In this document: piece after piece, positions 26,260-35,892 of the stretch
How positions within the stretch are numbered: the stretch's first letter is position 1
Layout of the letters: the number at the start of each line of letters is the position of its first letter
Assembly: GCF_000234355.1 (NCBI RefSeq)
Contig: NZ_AGQV01000005.1
Coordinates: 227,260-291,259, forward strand
Origin: Gluconobacter morbifer G707
GTDB lineage: Bacteria; Pseudomonadota; Alphaproteobacteria; Acetobacterales; Acetobacteraceae
Direction: 5' to 3'
DNA: 64,000 nucleotides
Made by a program: the position numbers and the translations under genes
The notes under the pieces: generated by a model
Database searches by the model: none
Told to the model about the DNA's origin: nothing
What the model saw: the letters and a program-made list of their open reading frames with translations, nothing else

Positions 26260-27192
26260 ATGAAGATCGTCGCTTGCAACAGTAACCTGCCGCTGGCCCG
26301 CGCGGTCGCCCATGAACTGCGCATGCCCTTGTGCAAGACCATCGTGAAGCGCTTTGCAGACGGGGAGGTCTTCGTCGAGATCCAGGAAAACGTCCGGGGT
26401 GAAGACGTCTTCGTGATCCAGAGCACCTGCATGCCGACGAACGATCACCTCATGGAATTGCTGGTGATGCTGGATGCGCTACGCCGCGGGTCCGCCCGTC
26501 GCGTGACGGCTGTCATGCCATATTTCGGCTATGCCCGTCAGGATCGCAAATCCGGTCCCCGTACCCCCATCAGCGCCAAGCTGGTGGCCAATCTGCTGAC
26601 GGAAGCCGGAGCCAACCGCATTCTGACGATGGATCTGCATGCCATGCAGATCCAGGGTTTTTTTGACATCCCAACCGACAATCTCTATGCCGCGCCGCTC
26701 TTCGTGCGGGATCTCAAGACACGCCTGCCGGACCGGGACGTGATGATCGTTTCCCCCGATGTGGGCGGTGTGGTCCGGGCGCGGCAGCTCGCCCAGCGGC
26801 TGAACACGGATCTGGCCATCATCGACAAACGCCGCGAACGCGCGGGTGTATCGGAAGTCATGAACGTCATTGGCGATGTGGCGGGCCGTTACTGCGTGCT
26901 GGTGGACGACATCGTGGACAGTGGCGGCTCCCTCTGCAACGCGGCCAATGCCCTCATGAGCCGCGGTGCGGAAGGTGTTGAAGCCTACGTGACTCACGGC
27001 GTTCTGACTGGCAATGCCTGCCAGCGCGTGAAAGACAGTCCGTTGAACATGCTCACCCTGACGGACAGCATCCCGGCAACGGAGGCACTGCTCGAAACAC
27101 CGAACATCCGCCAGATCACAACGGCCAACCTGCTGGCGCGCGCCATGAGTGCGGTCGCTGACGAAAGCTCGGTCTCCTCCCTGTTCGACTGA
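26260..27192 (+). CDS. prs: Ribose-phosphate pyrophosphokinase
   Basis: This 310-residue PRPP synthetase has [12 protein letters not shown], the ATP/flexible loop [12 protein letters not shown], the metal site [12 protein letters not shown] and the PRPP-binding loop [17 protein letters not shown]. It converts ribose 5-phosphate and ATP to PRPP for purine, pyrimidine, histidine and NAD synthesis. The length is normal for class I enzymes. The histidine phosphatase gene starts 31 bases downstream and is likely cotranscribed. Confidence 0.97.
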   Translation: MKIVACNSNLPLARAVAHELRMPLCKTIVKRFADGEVFVEIQENVRGEDVFVIQSTCMPTNDHLMELLVMLDALRRGSARRVTAVMPYFGYARQDRKSGPRTPISAKLVANLLTEAGANRILTMDLHAMQIQGFFDIPTDNLYAAPLFVRDLKTRLPDRDVMIVSPDVGGVVRARQLAQRLNTDLAIIDKRRERAGVSEVMNVIGDVAGRYCVLVDDIVDSGGSLCNAANALMSRGAEGVEAYVTHGVLTGNACQRVKDSPLNMLTLTDSIPATEALLETPNIRQITTANLLARAMSAVADESSVSSLFD

Positions 27193-27223
27193 GCTTTCCG
27201 CCGGCCTGACACAGGATTTCACC

Positions 27224-27817
27224 ATGCCGAAGCTCATTGCCAAATCCTACTGGTACCTCCGCCACGGTGAAACCGACTGGAACCGGCGCGGCCTGTCGCA
27301 GGGCCGTACCGATATTCCCCTGAACGAGACCGGCCTCATGCAGGCCCAGCGGGCGGGCGCCGCACTGGCGTCCCTCTTCCAGAAAGGCCAGAAACCGTTC
27401 GACCGGATTGTCGCTTCCCCCCTGACACGCGCACTCGTCACAGCGGAATATACCCGCAACGCCATCCGCGAGCAGGCCGAGATCACGCTTCCCCTGAGCG
27501 TAGACGGAGACCTCGAGGAGGTCTGCTTTGGCGTAAAAGAAGGCGAACCCATGGGAGACTGGTACGATCCCTGGATCGAAGAAGGTTACACCCCCGAAGG
27601 CGCAGAAAGCTTCACCGAGCTCACGACACGCGCCATCAACACCATTAACCACGAACTGCAGAAACCCGGAACACCGCTGGTAGTTGCCCACGGCGCCCTC
27701 TTCCGCGGATTACGTGCCGCAATGGGTCTGCCGGTAAATGTCCGTCTGGCCAATGCCATACCGATGCATCTGGTGCCTGAAAAAGACCGGTGGCACATTG
27801 ATGTGCAGGATCTCTGA
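27224..27817 (+). CDS. Histidine phosphatase (phosphoglycerate-mutase-like)
   Basis: This 197-residue protein has the RHG motif (YLRHGETDWNRRGLSQGR) near the N-terminus, ASPLTRALVTAEYT with a second phosphate-binding Arg, a Glu-rich catalytic loop (DLEEVCFG) and the second active-site His in VVAHGALFRGL. It may be a cofactor-dependent phosphoglycerate mutase relative or a general phosphatase. The ATG at 27224 starts the conserved region; earlier in-frame codons overlap prs. Confidence 0.9.
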   Translation: MPKLIAKSYWYLRHGETDWNRRGLSQGRTDIPLNETGLMQAQRAGAALASLFQKGQKPFDRIVASPLTRALVTAEYTRNAIREQAEITLPLSVDGDLEEVCFGVKEGEPMGDWYDPWIEEGYTPEGAESFTELTTRAINTINHELQKPGTPLVVAHGALFRGLRAAMGLPVNVRLANAIPMHLVPEKDRWHIDVQDL

Positions 27818-28061
27818 GACGCTCTGCACAACGATCAAACAGATCAGAAATACGGGCGGGCAGCAGCAGCCTTCATATCAACAAACACACAGACTGCCTC
27901 GCCCACAGACTCCTGAAATTTTTCCTGCATTCCTGATTTCCGGATCGCACAGCAATCTGACTGCAGATGACAGAACGGTCATGGATGGAAACCGCCCTTG
28001 TCGCACAGGGACAAGACCTTTACGCCAAAAAAGATTTTGATCCTTTAATGGAACATACCCA
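27818..28061. other. Intergenic region before the M61 peptidase
   Basis: About 240 bases contain no credible coding frame, clear terminator or RNA gene. Short A/T tracts before 28062 could include a promoter, but none is convincing. Confidence 0.5.
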
Positions 28062-30002
28062 ATGACACGTCTGCGTCTTCTGATCGCACTGACAGCATTC
28101 ACAAGTCTGGTTTCCCCGGCCCTTGCACAGCCGCAGCCCGAATTCGTACCTTTACCACCGCAGATCGCGCCCCCGCAGGACCGGCCTTTTCCCGGCAGCC
28201 TGAACGTATCGGTCGATGCGACCGATACGGCTCATCACATCATGTCCATTCATGAAACGGTGCCGGTTCCGCAGGATGCCATGCAGAAGGGAGAGATGAT
28301 CCTCCTCTATCCCATGTGGATTCCGGGCGATCATTCCCCTACGGGTGTGATTTCACAGCTGGGCAGCCTGAATGTGTCCGCTGGCGGCAAAACGGTTGCC
28401 TGGAAACGTGATCCCGTGGAGGTCGCAGCCTTCCACATTCCAGTCTCCGCCGCCACGCCGGTCCTGGACGTCCACTTCCAGCTTCTGTCGCCCGTAACCC
28501 CTGATGAAGGCCGCGTCGTCATGACGCCCTCCATCGTCAACGTGCAATGGGATCAGGTTTCCCTGTATCCGGCAGGCTATTACACCCGTGACATCCGGGT
28601 TCTGCCCAGCGTGCGTGTTCCTCATGGCTGGCAGATCGGTTCGGCGCTTCGGGCGGCGACATATGGAGACAGCACACAGTTCAATGCCACGACCTACAAC
28701 ACGCTGGTCGACTCCCCGATCTATGCGGGCCGTTATTTCCGCAAATTCGATCTGACCGGTCCGGATCATGTCCCGGTTTCTCTGGATGTCGTCGCTGATG
28801 ACGCAGATTCCCTGAATGCCACGCCTGCACAGATCGAGGCGCACCGGAATCTTGTGAAACAGGCCACGACCCTGTTCGGCTCGCACCACTACGATCACTA
28901 TGATTTCCTGCTCGCCCTGACGGAAGAACTCGGCATGATCGGACTGGAGCATCATCAGTCCAGCGAAAACGCCGCCGATCCGGGCTATTTCACGGAATGG
29001 GACAAGACATTTCCCGAGCGTGATCTCCTGGCGCATGAATACACCCATTCCTGGAACGGCAAGTACCGCCGGCCGGCGGATCTTTGGGCGCCGAACTTCA
29101 ACACACCGCAGCGCGGGTCCATGCTCTGGGTCTATGAAGGCCAGACGCAGTACTGGGGGAACGTGCTGGCGGCCCGGTCCGGCCTCGTGACAAAAGAGCA
29201 GGGCTTCGAGGCGCTCGCCTACATGGCAGCGGCCTATGACAATCAGACGGGCCGCCAGTGGCGCCCGCTCGAAGACACGACCAACGATCCGGTCATCGCC
29301 CAGCGAGCGCCGCTCTCATGGCGCGACTGGCAGCGGTCCGAGGATTATTACGTCGAAGGGCAGCTCATCTGGCTGGATGCTGATACGCTGATCCGCAAGC
29401 TCTCCGGGGGCAGAAAGTCCCTTGATGATTTCGCGCGGGCGTTCTTTGCATCCAACAATGGCAGCTTCATCACGAACCCTTATGAATTCAGCGCCGTCGT
29501 CTCCGCCCTGAACACCGTCCAGCCCTATGACTGGGCGAAGTTCCTGCATGACCGTCTTGACGCCATCCGCCTCCATGCCCCGCTGGATGGACTGACAAAT
29601 GGCGGATACCGGCTGGTCTATACCGCCGAGCCGACCTCTTTCATCAAGGCCAGCGAAGGACGGCGCCACACCACGGATCTGTCCTTCTCGCTTGGCATGA
29701 CGGTCACGAAGACCGGCACCATGCGGCGCGTCCACTGGCAGAGCCCGGCCTTCAAGGCTGGTCTGACCTCGGGTGAAACCATTGTCGCTGTCAACGACAT
29801 GACCTATTCACCCGAACGCCTGATCCACGCCATCAAGGACGCGCAGAAGGACCCGAAGCAGCCGATCCGTCTGCTCGTGAAGTCCGCAGAGCATGTCCTG
29901 ACGGTCTCGATCCCGTATCATGACGGTCTGCGTTATCCCCATCTGGCACGCGTGGACGGAACCCCGGATTATCTGGGCGCGATCTATACGCCCCGCCCGT
30001 AA
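28062..30002 (+). CDS. M61 family metallopeptidase with PDZ domain
   Basis: This 646-residue exported protein has a signal peptide ending near ALAQ. The zinc site HEYTH is at residues 325-329, with a third ligand Glu in WVYEGQTQYW (about 359). A PDZ-like domain occupies about residues 555-630 (VHWQSPAFKAGLTSGETIVAVND). M61 enzymes are glycyl aminopeptidases or related periplasmic peptidases. It stands alone and is followed by a strong terminator. Confidence 0.92.
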   Translation: MTRLRLLIALTAFTSLVSPALAQPQPEFVPLPPQIAPPQDRPFPGSLNVSVDATDTAHHIMSIHETVPVPQDAMQKGEMILLYPMWIPGDHSPTGVISQLGSLNVSAGGKTVAWKRDPVEVAAFHIPVSAATPVLDVHFQLLSPVTPDEGRVVMTPSIVNVQWDQVSLYPAGYYTRDIRVLPSVRVPHGWQIGSALRAATYGDSTQFNATTYNTLVDSPIYAGRYFRKFDLTGPDHVPVSLDVVADDADSLNATPAQIEAHRNLVKQATTLFGSHHYDHYDFLLALTEELGMIGLEHHQSSENAADPGYFTEWDKTFPERDLLAHEYTHSWNGKYRRPADLWAPNFNTPQRGSMLWVYEGQTQYWGNVLAARSGLVTKEQGFEALAYMAAAYDNQTGRQWRPLEDTTNDPVIAQRAPLSWRDWQRSEDYYVEGQLIWLDADTLIRKLSGGRKSLDDFARAFFASNNGSFITNPYEFSAVVSALNTVQPYDWAKFLHDRLDAIRLHAPLDGLTNGGYRLVYTAEPTSFIKASEGRRHTTDLSFSLGMTVTKTGTMRRVHWQSPAFKAGLTSGETIVAVNDMTYSPERLIHAIKDAQKDPKQPIRLLVKSAEHVLTVSIPYHDGLRYPHLARVDGTPDYLGAIYTPRP

Positions 30003-30023
30003 GGGAAGCATCACTCCGATGTG

Positions 30024-30060
30024 AAAAACGGCCTGTTTCCTCACCGGAACAGGCCGTTTT
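30024..30060. terminator. Bidirectional intrinsic terminator
   Basis: AAAACGGCCTGTT and AACAGGCCGTTTT make a 13-bp stem, with an A-run before and a T-run after. It serves the convergent M61 and aldo-keto reductase genes. Confidence 0.88.
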
Positions 30061-30075
30061 CATGTCCCGCCGAGG

Positions 30076-31122
30076 TCAGGGCGCGGGGTTGGAATGGACC
30101 TGATGGATGGCGTTGATCCGGCGTTCCAGCTCATCCGTGATGTCCACGCTGACGGAGCCCAGAATGGTCTGAAGCTGTGCCACACTGGTTGCGCCAATAA
30201 TGTTGGACGTCACAAACGGGCGGGACGTCACGAAGGCAACGGCAAGCTGGACAGGGTCGATTCCTTCTTCCCGGGCCAGCGCATGATAGGCGGTGATCGC
30301 CTCGTCCACGCCAGGCTTCTCATAACGCTGTCCCCGGTTGAACAGGGTCGTGCGGGCGCCGGCCGGGCGGACGCCGTTGAGGTACTTGCCCGTCAGATAT
30401 CCCTGGGCTAGCGGGGAATAGGCCAGAAGCCCGACCTTTTCCTGAAGCGCCATCTCCGCCAGCCCGATCTCGAACGTCCGGTTGATCAGGTTATAGGCAT
30501 TCTGGATGGAGGCGATGCGTGGCAGACCGGTTTTCGAAACCTCCAGAAATTTCGAGACCCCCCATGCCGTTTCATTGGACACACCGACGTGCCGGATCTT
30601 GCCTTCATTGACCAGATCTCCCAGCACACCAAGCGTTTCCTCGATCGGGACGGAGGAACCCTGCGGCAGATCGCGGAAAGTGGTTCCATCCGCACCAAAT
30701 GTGCTGATCTGACGGTCCGGCCAGTGCAGCTGGTACAGATCGATGTAATCCGTTCCGAGACGCCGGAGAGACCCTTCGAGAGCATAGCGGATCTGCCGGG
30801 GGGTCAGGCGAGCTTCCTCGCCGTCCGGGCGGAACCAGGGAGAAGACGTCCGGCCTACCACCTTGCTGGCGATGACGAGACGTTCCCGTCCGCCGCGGTT
30901 GCGGAGCCAGCTTCCGATGATGGTCTCGGTCGCGCCATAGGTCTCTGCGCGGGGCGGGATGGCGTAAAGCTCGGCTGTGTCGATGAAGTTGATGCCATGA
31001 TCGAGGGCCAGATCAAGCTGGGCGTGCCCTTCGGCTTCCGTGTTCTGCTGGCCGAAGGTCATTGTGCCAAGGCAGATTTCACTCACCGGGATTCCGGTGC
31101 GTCCAAGTTCACGTTGCTTCAT
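30076..31122 (-). CDS. Aldo/keto reductase (Tas-like)
   Basis: This 348-residue NADPH-type aldo-keto reductase begins MKQRELGRTGIPVSEICLGTMTFG. Catalytic Asp and Tyr are in INFIDTAELYAIPP, Lys in LVIASKVVG and His in YQLHWPD. It closely follows the Tas subgroup layout, including YNLINRTFE and LLAYSPLAQGYLTGKY. It reduces aldehydes or ketones in the cytosol; the exact substrate is unknown. It is likely monocistronic. Confidence 0.92.
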   Translation of the reverse strand: MKQRELGRTGIPVSEICLGTMTFGQQNTEAEGHAQLDLALDHGINFIDTAELYAIPPRAETYGATETIIGSWLRNRGGRERLVIASKVVGRTSSPWFRPDGEEARLTPRQIRYALEGSLRRLGTDYIDLYQLHWPDRQISTFGADGTTFRDLPQGSSVPIEETLGVLGDLVNEGKIRHVGVSNETAWGVSKFLEVSKTGLPRIASIQNAYNLINRTFEIGLAEMALQEKVGLLAYSPLAQGYLTGKYLNGVRPAGARTTLFNRGQRYEKPGVDEAITAYHALAREEGIDPVQLAVAFVTSRPFVTSNIIGATSVAQLQTILGSVSVDITDELERRINAIHQVHSNPAP

Positions 31123-31231
31123 GGTGATGGCCTGTTGAAAAAGCGTTCAGGGAAAGGAAGGGCGCCATCATGGAGGTACTCCCATCCCTGTTCAAGGCGG
31201 CAGCCCCGCAGGTCACGCAAGGTTTCCGGCT

Positions 31232-32767
31232 TTACCAAGGCAGAAGGGATGTCCCGAGGTTTTTCTGCTGCGCAGGGGTCATGCCGAGGTCGTTGCGGTG
31301 CCACCAGCCGCCGCCAAGGGACTGGAACAGACCCACACTGTCCGAAAAGCGCGCGCCTTCAGCCTGCACATAGGCCAGCCGGGCCTGAGCGGTTGTCTGC
31401 TGGGCCTGAAGGAGAGTCAGCTCGCTGACATCCCCCAGCCGCAGCCGTCCCTGTGCGATGCGCAGGTTGTTTTCGGCAGCTTCAAGATTGGTGCTGTCCG
31501 CTTCCAGCGCGTCGGCATCGAACGTCACTGCATGGATGCTGTCGGCCACATCCTGAATGGCACTCAGGACCGTCGCCTCGTACATCTCGTTCGCCTGGAG
31601 AAGGTTGTCCCGCGCCTGCCGCTGCGCATGGAGCAGGGAGCCACCCTGGAAAATGGGCTGCATGATGGTCGCGCCGATGGTCCAGTTCCCGAAGCCCGGC
31701 TTGAAAAACTCCTGCATGTCATTGACGATCTGCCCCGGCGTCGCGCTCAGCTGAAGGTTGGGCAGGCGGTTGGCAATCGCAACACCGATCTGCGCGGCGG
31801 CGGAGTGGATCTGTTCCTGTGCCGCGCGGACGTCCGGCCGCTGGTTCAGCAGATCGGACGGAAAGGAGACCGGAAGGGTTGCAGGGAGCATGAACTGCTC
31901 CAGCCGGAATTCCGGCAGGGGCGTGCTGGGCGGAACACCCATGAAAGTTGCGATCTGGTCCCGCGTCTGGGCAAGCTGACTCTCCAGAGACGGGAGCGAG
32001 GCCTCAAGCTGAGCCAGGGCGCTCTGCTGCCCGGCGACATCCTGCATCGAGGCGTCTCCCAGCTTATGCTGGCCCTGAAGGGTCAGCAGGACGCCGCGTT
32101 CACTCATGACGGAAGTACGGATCGCATCGATCTGCCCGCGGATCTCTGCTTCCTGGATTGTCGCCTCGACCAGATTCGTGATCAGCGTAAGCGCCGTCGC
32201 TTCAAGCTGGAATTTCTGGATTTCAGCCTGCGCCCCGGCGGCCTCGATGGCCCGCCGCCGGCCACCCCACAGGTCAGGAACGTAGCTAACGTTCAGCTGC
32301 GCCGTATGCAGGTTGTAGAGCCATTCATCAGCCATGGGCACGTTGGAAAGGGAACGGGCGGTCTTGTTCCGTGTCGGATTGAATTCTGCCGACAGGGTCG
32401 GATAAAGCCCCGCGCCTTCGATACGCCGCTGCTCCCATGCGGATTTCAGCCCCTGCTGCATGGCCTTGAGGGACTGGTTGTGAGCCAGAGCCTGTTCGAC
32501 CAGCGCGTTCAGGGTCGGGTTATGGAAAATTTCCCACCAGCGGCCGGGAATATCCACGCCCATCTGGAAAGACTGTGAAATCCGTGCCCCCACCACGCCA
32601 TGACCGGATGTCGGCGTCAGGGGAGTGGCCTGATAGGACGCGCCCGCAGGAGCGGGCGGACGATGAAAGTCAGGTCCAACGGCGCAGCCCGCCAGGGCAG
32701 AAAGCGCCAGCAGGAGGAAGCCTTTCCGGCAGCGGGATCGGGTAGGAAAATGCGTCACGGGGCTCAT
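31232..32767 (-). CDS. Outer-membrane efflux lipoprotein (NodT/CzcC type)
   Basis: This 511-residue TolC-like factor has lipobox ALAGC (Cys about residue 28) and the NodT start VGPDFHRPPAPA. Two helical hairpin repeats follow, with motifs such as LNALVEQALAHNQSLKAM and DVSELTLLQAQQTTAQARL. It forms the trimeric outer-membrane duct for the RND pump encoded immediately upstream on the same transcript. Its start overlaps the end of the czcA-like gene by four bases. Confidence 0.92.
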   Translation of the reverse strand: MSPVTHFPTRSRCRKGFLLLALSALAGCAVGPDFHRPPAPAGASYQATPLTPTSGHGVVGARISQSFQMGVDIPGRWWEIFHNPTLNALVEQALAHNQSLKAMQQGLKSAWEQRRIEGAGLYPTLSAEFNPTRNKTARSLSNVPMADEWLYNLHTAQLNVSYVPDLWGGRRRAIEAAGAQAEIQKFQLEATALTLITNLVEATIQEAEIRGQIDAIRTSVMSERGVLLTLQGQHKLGDASMQDVAGQQSALAQLEASLPSLESQLAQTRDQIATFMGVPPSTPLPEFRLEQFMLPATLPVSFPSDLLNQRPDVRAAQEQIHSAAAQIGVAIANRLPNLQLSATPGQIVNDMQEFFKPGFGNWTIGATIMQPIFQGGSLLHAQRQARDNLLQANEMYEATVLSAIQDVADSIHAVTFDADALEADSTNLEAAENNLRIAQGRLRLGDVSELTLLQAQQTTAQARLAYVQAEGARFSDSVGLFQSLGGGWWHRNDLGMTPAQQKNLGTSLLPW

Positions 32768-35700
32768 GTCCGGGCCTCGCTTTCTTCCTTGCGGGGCGGA
32801 CGTTTTGCGTTGCGGCGCTCAACCCACATTTCGAGCTCGCTGAAATAGACCGGCAGGGCGAAGAGTGTCAGCAAGGTTGCAATGCCTAGGCCGCCAACCA
32901 CGACCGTCGCAAGACCGCGCTGCACGTCCGTTCCCACACCTGTCGCCATGGCAGCGGGCAACATGCCCGCGCTGGCCACCGTGGCCGTCATGAGGACTGG
33001 ACGGAAGCGCTCCGCCGCCCCGGCGATCGTGGCGTCACGGACATTCAGTCCTTCCGCCCGGTGGCGGTTGATGCTGGCGACCATGATGATGCCGTTCTGG
33101 ACCGCCACGCCGAACAGGGCGATGAACCCGACCGCCGTGGCGATATTCAGTGTCTCGCCCCGGACATGCAGCGCGATCAGTCCCCCCAGCGTAGCCAGCG
33201 GGACAACGCTGAGGATCAGGAGCGCCTGACGGATCTTGCCAAATTCGGCAAAGAGCAGAACGAGCATCGCGGCGAACATGATGGCGAGCGCCACGATCAG
33301 ACGCTTCTGTGCCCGTTCTTCCTGCTGGAAGGTTCCGGCCCATTCGAGCGTATATTTCTGCTTGTCGTAATGAACAGAGTCTTCGATCCGCTTCTGGGCA
33401 TCGGCCAGATACTGCGACAGCGGTCTCTGGCCGTTATCGACGCGAATGGTGATCTGACGATGACTCTGCTCATGGGCGATGTTGCTTTCCCCCATCCGCA
33501 ATCCCACTTCCGCGACCTGCGACAGCGGAATATGCGCACCTTCCGCATCAAGCAGGGGCAGCTGGGCCAGCGCCTGAAGATCCTGCGCGTCCTTGCGGCG
33601 GATATGAAGAGTCGCATTGTAATAGCGGTCATCCTCATAGACGGTCGTAATAGCCGCATCCCCGATGGCGTTGCTCACAAGATTGGAAATATCCGAAACG
33701 CTGATCCCATACCGGGCCGCAGCGACGCGGTCTGTAATGACATCCACCTGCGGAATGCGTGGCTCCTGGAAGATCGAAGCTTCAGCCGTTCCTGGAACCT
33801 GATGGAGAATGGTGACGATCTGCTGTCCAATCCGGCGCAGTTCCCTGAAGTCATTGCCATAGACGCGCAGGACGAGCGGACTGTGCGCGCCGCCCACCAG
33901 ATCGCTCATATTGTCCTGGATCGGCTGACTGATCCCGAAATCAATGCCCGGAATCCTGGACAGGCGCGCGCGCAGGCGCTGGATGAACCGTGCTTTCGTT
34001 TCTCCGGATGGCCACTGGTCATACGGCGTCAGTCCGACAGGCATTTCAATATGGGAAGGCGTCCACGGATCGGTCCCGTCATCCGAACGGCCAAGCTGCG
34101 TGATGGCATAGGATGTCTCGGGAAATTCGCGGATGGCACGGCGGATTTCATTGGCCGTGATTTCTCCCTTTTCCAAGGAAATACCCGTCGGGAGCTGGAC
34201 CTGAAGCCAGAGGGATCCTTCGTCGAGATCCGGGAGGAATTCACGTCCGATCGTCGCGCCAAGGAAAATCACCGCCACCAGCGCGCCTGCCCCGCCGCAA
34301 TAGGCGATCAGGGGACGATCGATGAAATGGCCGAGCCAATGCTCGTAACGCCCATGCAGCCATTCCAGCGGACGATTGTGCCAGAGATGCTTGGGTTTGC
34401 GCAGAGCCATGAAGCTCAGCGACGGGATCAGCGCCAGCGCGCAGAGCAGCGCTCCAAGAAGGGCGAAGCTCACCGTATAGGCCATCGGGCGGAACAGCTT
34501 GCCCTCGCTACCTTCGAAGGCAAAGAGCGGGCTGTAGGCCACGATGATGACAAGCGTGGCGGAGAAAATGGCGTGTCCTGCCCTCTGCGCAACCGTGAGC
34601 ACTTCGTCGGCATTCAGCGGCTCGGTCGGTCGCTCCTCGCGGATGCGCAGGATGGTCTCGGTAATGACGATGGCGCCATCCACGATCACACCGAAATCAA
34701 TGGCGCCAAGCGAAAACAGATTTGCCGCCATTCCAAAGGCATGCATCAGCACGAACACGACCGACAGCGCCAGCGGGATGGTCACGGCCGTCACGATGGC
34801 GCTGCGTGGACTTCCCAGGAACAGGGTCAGAATCACACCGACAAGCAGGATGCCCTCGATCATCGTTTCCGTGACCTTGTGGGTCGTAGCGAGAACGAGA
34901 TTGTCGCGGTCCATGTAGGCCACGACGCGAACATGCTGGGGTTCAAGCTGGTGATTCAGTTTGGCGACCGTCTCGTGCAGGTTGTCGAGCACCACGGAGG
35001 GATTTTCCCCGCTCAGCATCGTCACCGTACCGGCGATGGTGTCCGGGTTGGTGTCCTTGCCCAGGATCCCTTCGCGCACCTGATGACCAAACTGGATGAT
35101 GCCGAGATCCTTCAGGAAGACCGGAACACCATTATGATGCGTTACGACGATGTTACCCATATCCGCGAGCGAACGGATCATGCCCACGCCGCGCACGATA
35201 TAGGACTGTTCTCCACGCGTGATGCGACCACCGCCCGCGTTGATGTTGTTGTTACGAATGGCGGACAGGACGTCCTCAAGGCCAATATTATACTGGATCA
35301 GACTCTGTGGCTCGAGAACAAGCTGATATTCCCGCGTGAAACCGCCAAAATTGTCAACGCTGACCACCCCGGGTACATGCTGGAGCGCAGGCACGACGAT
35401 CCATTTCTGGATGTCGGACATCTGCATCAGGTTCTTGTCACTGGATTCCAGCGTGTAGCGGTAGATTTCACCAGCAGGTCCGGAAATCGGCCCCAGTGTC
35501 GGCTGGGCGCCATTGGGCAGGGGATTGCTGGCGAGCTGCGTCTCAACCTGCTGACGTGCCCAGTAAACATCCGTTCCTTCCCGGAAGATCAGGGTAATGA
35601 GCGACAGGCCGAACGTGCTTGTGGAGCGGCTGTCGGCCACGCCGGGAACGCTGGCCAGTGACCGTTCGAGCGGGATTGTAACCTGCTGCTCCATTTCCTC

Positions 35701-35874
35701 CGCAGCGAGGCCGGCCTGCTGCGTCGTAACGGAGACGCTGACCGCCCCGAGATCGGGATAGGCTTCGACCGGGAGGACACGCCAGGAGACAGCCCCCATG
35801 ATCGCCAAGATGCCGACGGCAAAGAACACGATATGCCGGTGCCGGAAGCACCAGGCGATGAAACGTTCGATCAT
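32764..35874 (-). CDS. Heavy-metal efflux RND permease (CzcA/CusA type)
   Basis: This 1036-residue pump starts MIERFIAWCFRHRHIVFF, as in CzcA/CusA proteins. It has the HME motif DFGVIVDGAIVITETI (about residue 390) in TM4 and twelve predicted helices. The HME subgroup exports Zn/Cd/Co or Cu/Ag; I see no Met-rich tract that would specify Cu/Ag. The adaptor is 19 bases upstream and the outer-membrane factor overlaps downstream. The tripartite system is complete, in the order adaptor-pump-duct. Confidence 0.95.
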   Translation of the reverse strand: MIERFIAWCFRHRHIVFFAVGILAIMGAVSWRVLPVEAYPDLGAVSVSVTTQQAGLAAEEMEQQVTIPLERSLASVPGVADSRSTSTFGLSLITLIFREGTDVYWARQQVETQLASNPLPNGAQPTLGPISGPAGEIYRYTLESSDKNLMQMSDIQKWIVVPALQHVPGVVSVDNFGGFTREYQLVLEPQSLIQYNIGLEDVLSAIRNNNINAGGGRITRGEQSYIVRGVGMIRSLADMGNIVVTHHNGVPVFLKDLGIIQFGHQVREGILGKDTNPDTIAGTVTMLSGENPSVVLDNLHETVAKLNHQLEPQHVRVVAYMDRDNLVLATTHKVTETMIEGILLVGVILTLFLGSPRSAIVTAVTIPLALSVVFVLMHAFGMAANLFSLGAIDFGVIVDGAIVITETILRIREERPTEPLNADEVLTVAQRAGHAIFSATLVIIVAYSPLFAFEGSEGKLFRPMAYTVSFALLGALLCALALIPSLSFMALRKPKHLWHNRPLEWLHGRYEHWLGHFIDRPLIAYCGGAGALVAVIFLGATIGREFLPDLDEGSLWLQVQLPTGISLEKGEITANEIRRAIREFPETSYAITQLGRSDDGTDPWTPSHIEMPVGLTPYDQWPSGETKARFIQRLRARLSRIPGIDFGISQPIQDNMSDLVGGAHSPLVLRVYGNDFRELRRIGQQIVTILHQVPGTAEASIFQEPRIPQVDVITDRVAAARYGISVSDISNLVSNAIGDAAITTVYEDDRYYNATLHIRRKDAQDLQALAQLPLLDAEGAHIPLSQVAEVGLRMGESNIAHEQSHRQITIRVDNGQRPLSQYLADAQKRIEDSVHYDKQKYTLEWAGTFQQEERAQKRLIVALAIMFAAMLVLLFAEFGKIRQALLILSVVPLATLGGLIALHVRGETLNIATAVGFIALFGVAVQNGIIMVASINRHRAEGLNVRDATIAGAAERFRPVLMTATVASAGMLPAAMATGVGTDVQRGLATVVVGGLGIATLLTLFALPVYFSELEMWVERRNAKRPPRKEESEART

Positions 35875-35892
35875 CAGGAAAGCGCCACCGGA

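Noticed and set aside
33061..35661. Very long open frame antisense to the CzcA-like gene (866 codons)
   Set aside because: It is a shadow of the GC-rich coding strand. It has no signal, domain or SD, while the opposite strand encodes a complete RND pump.
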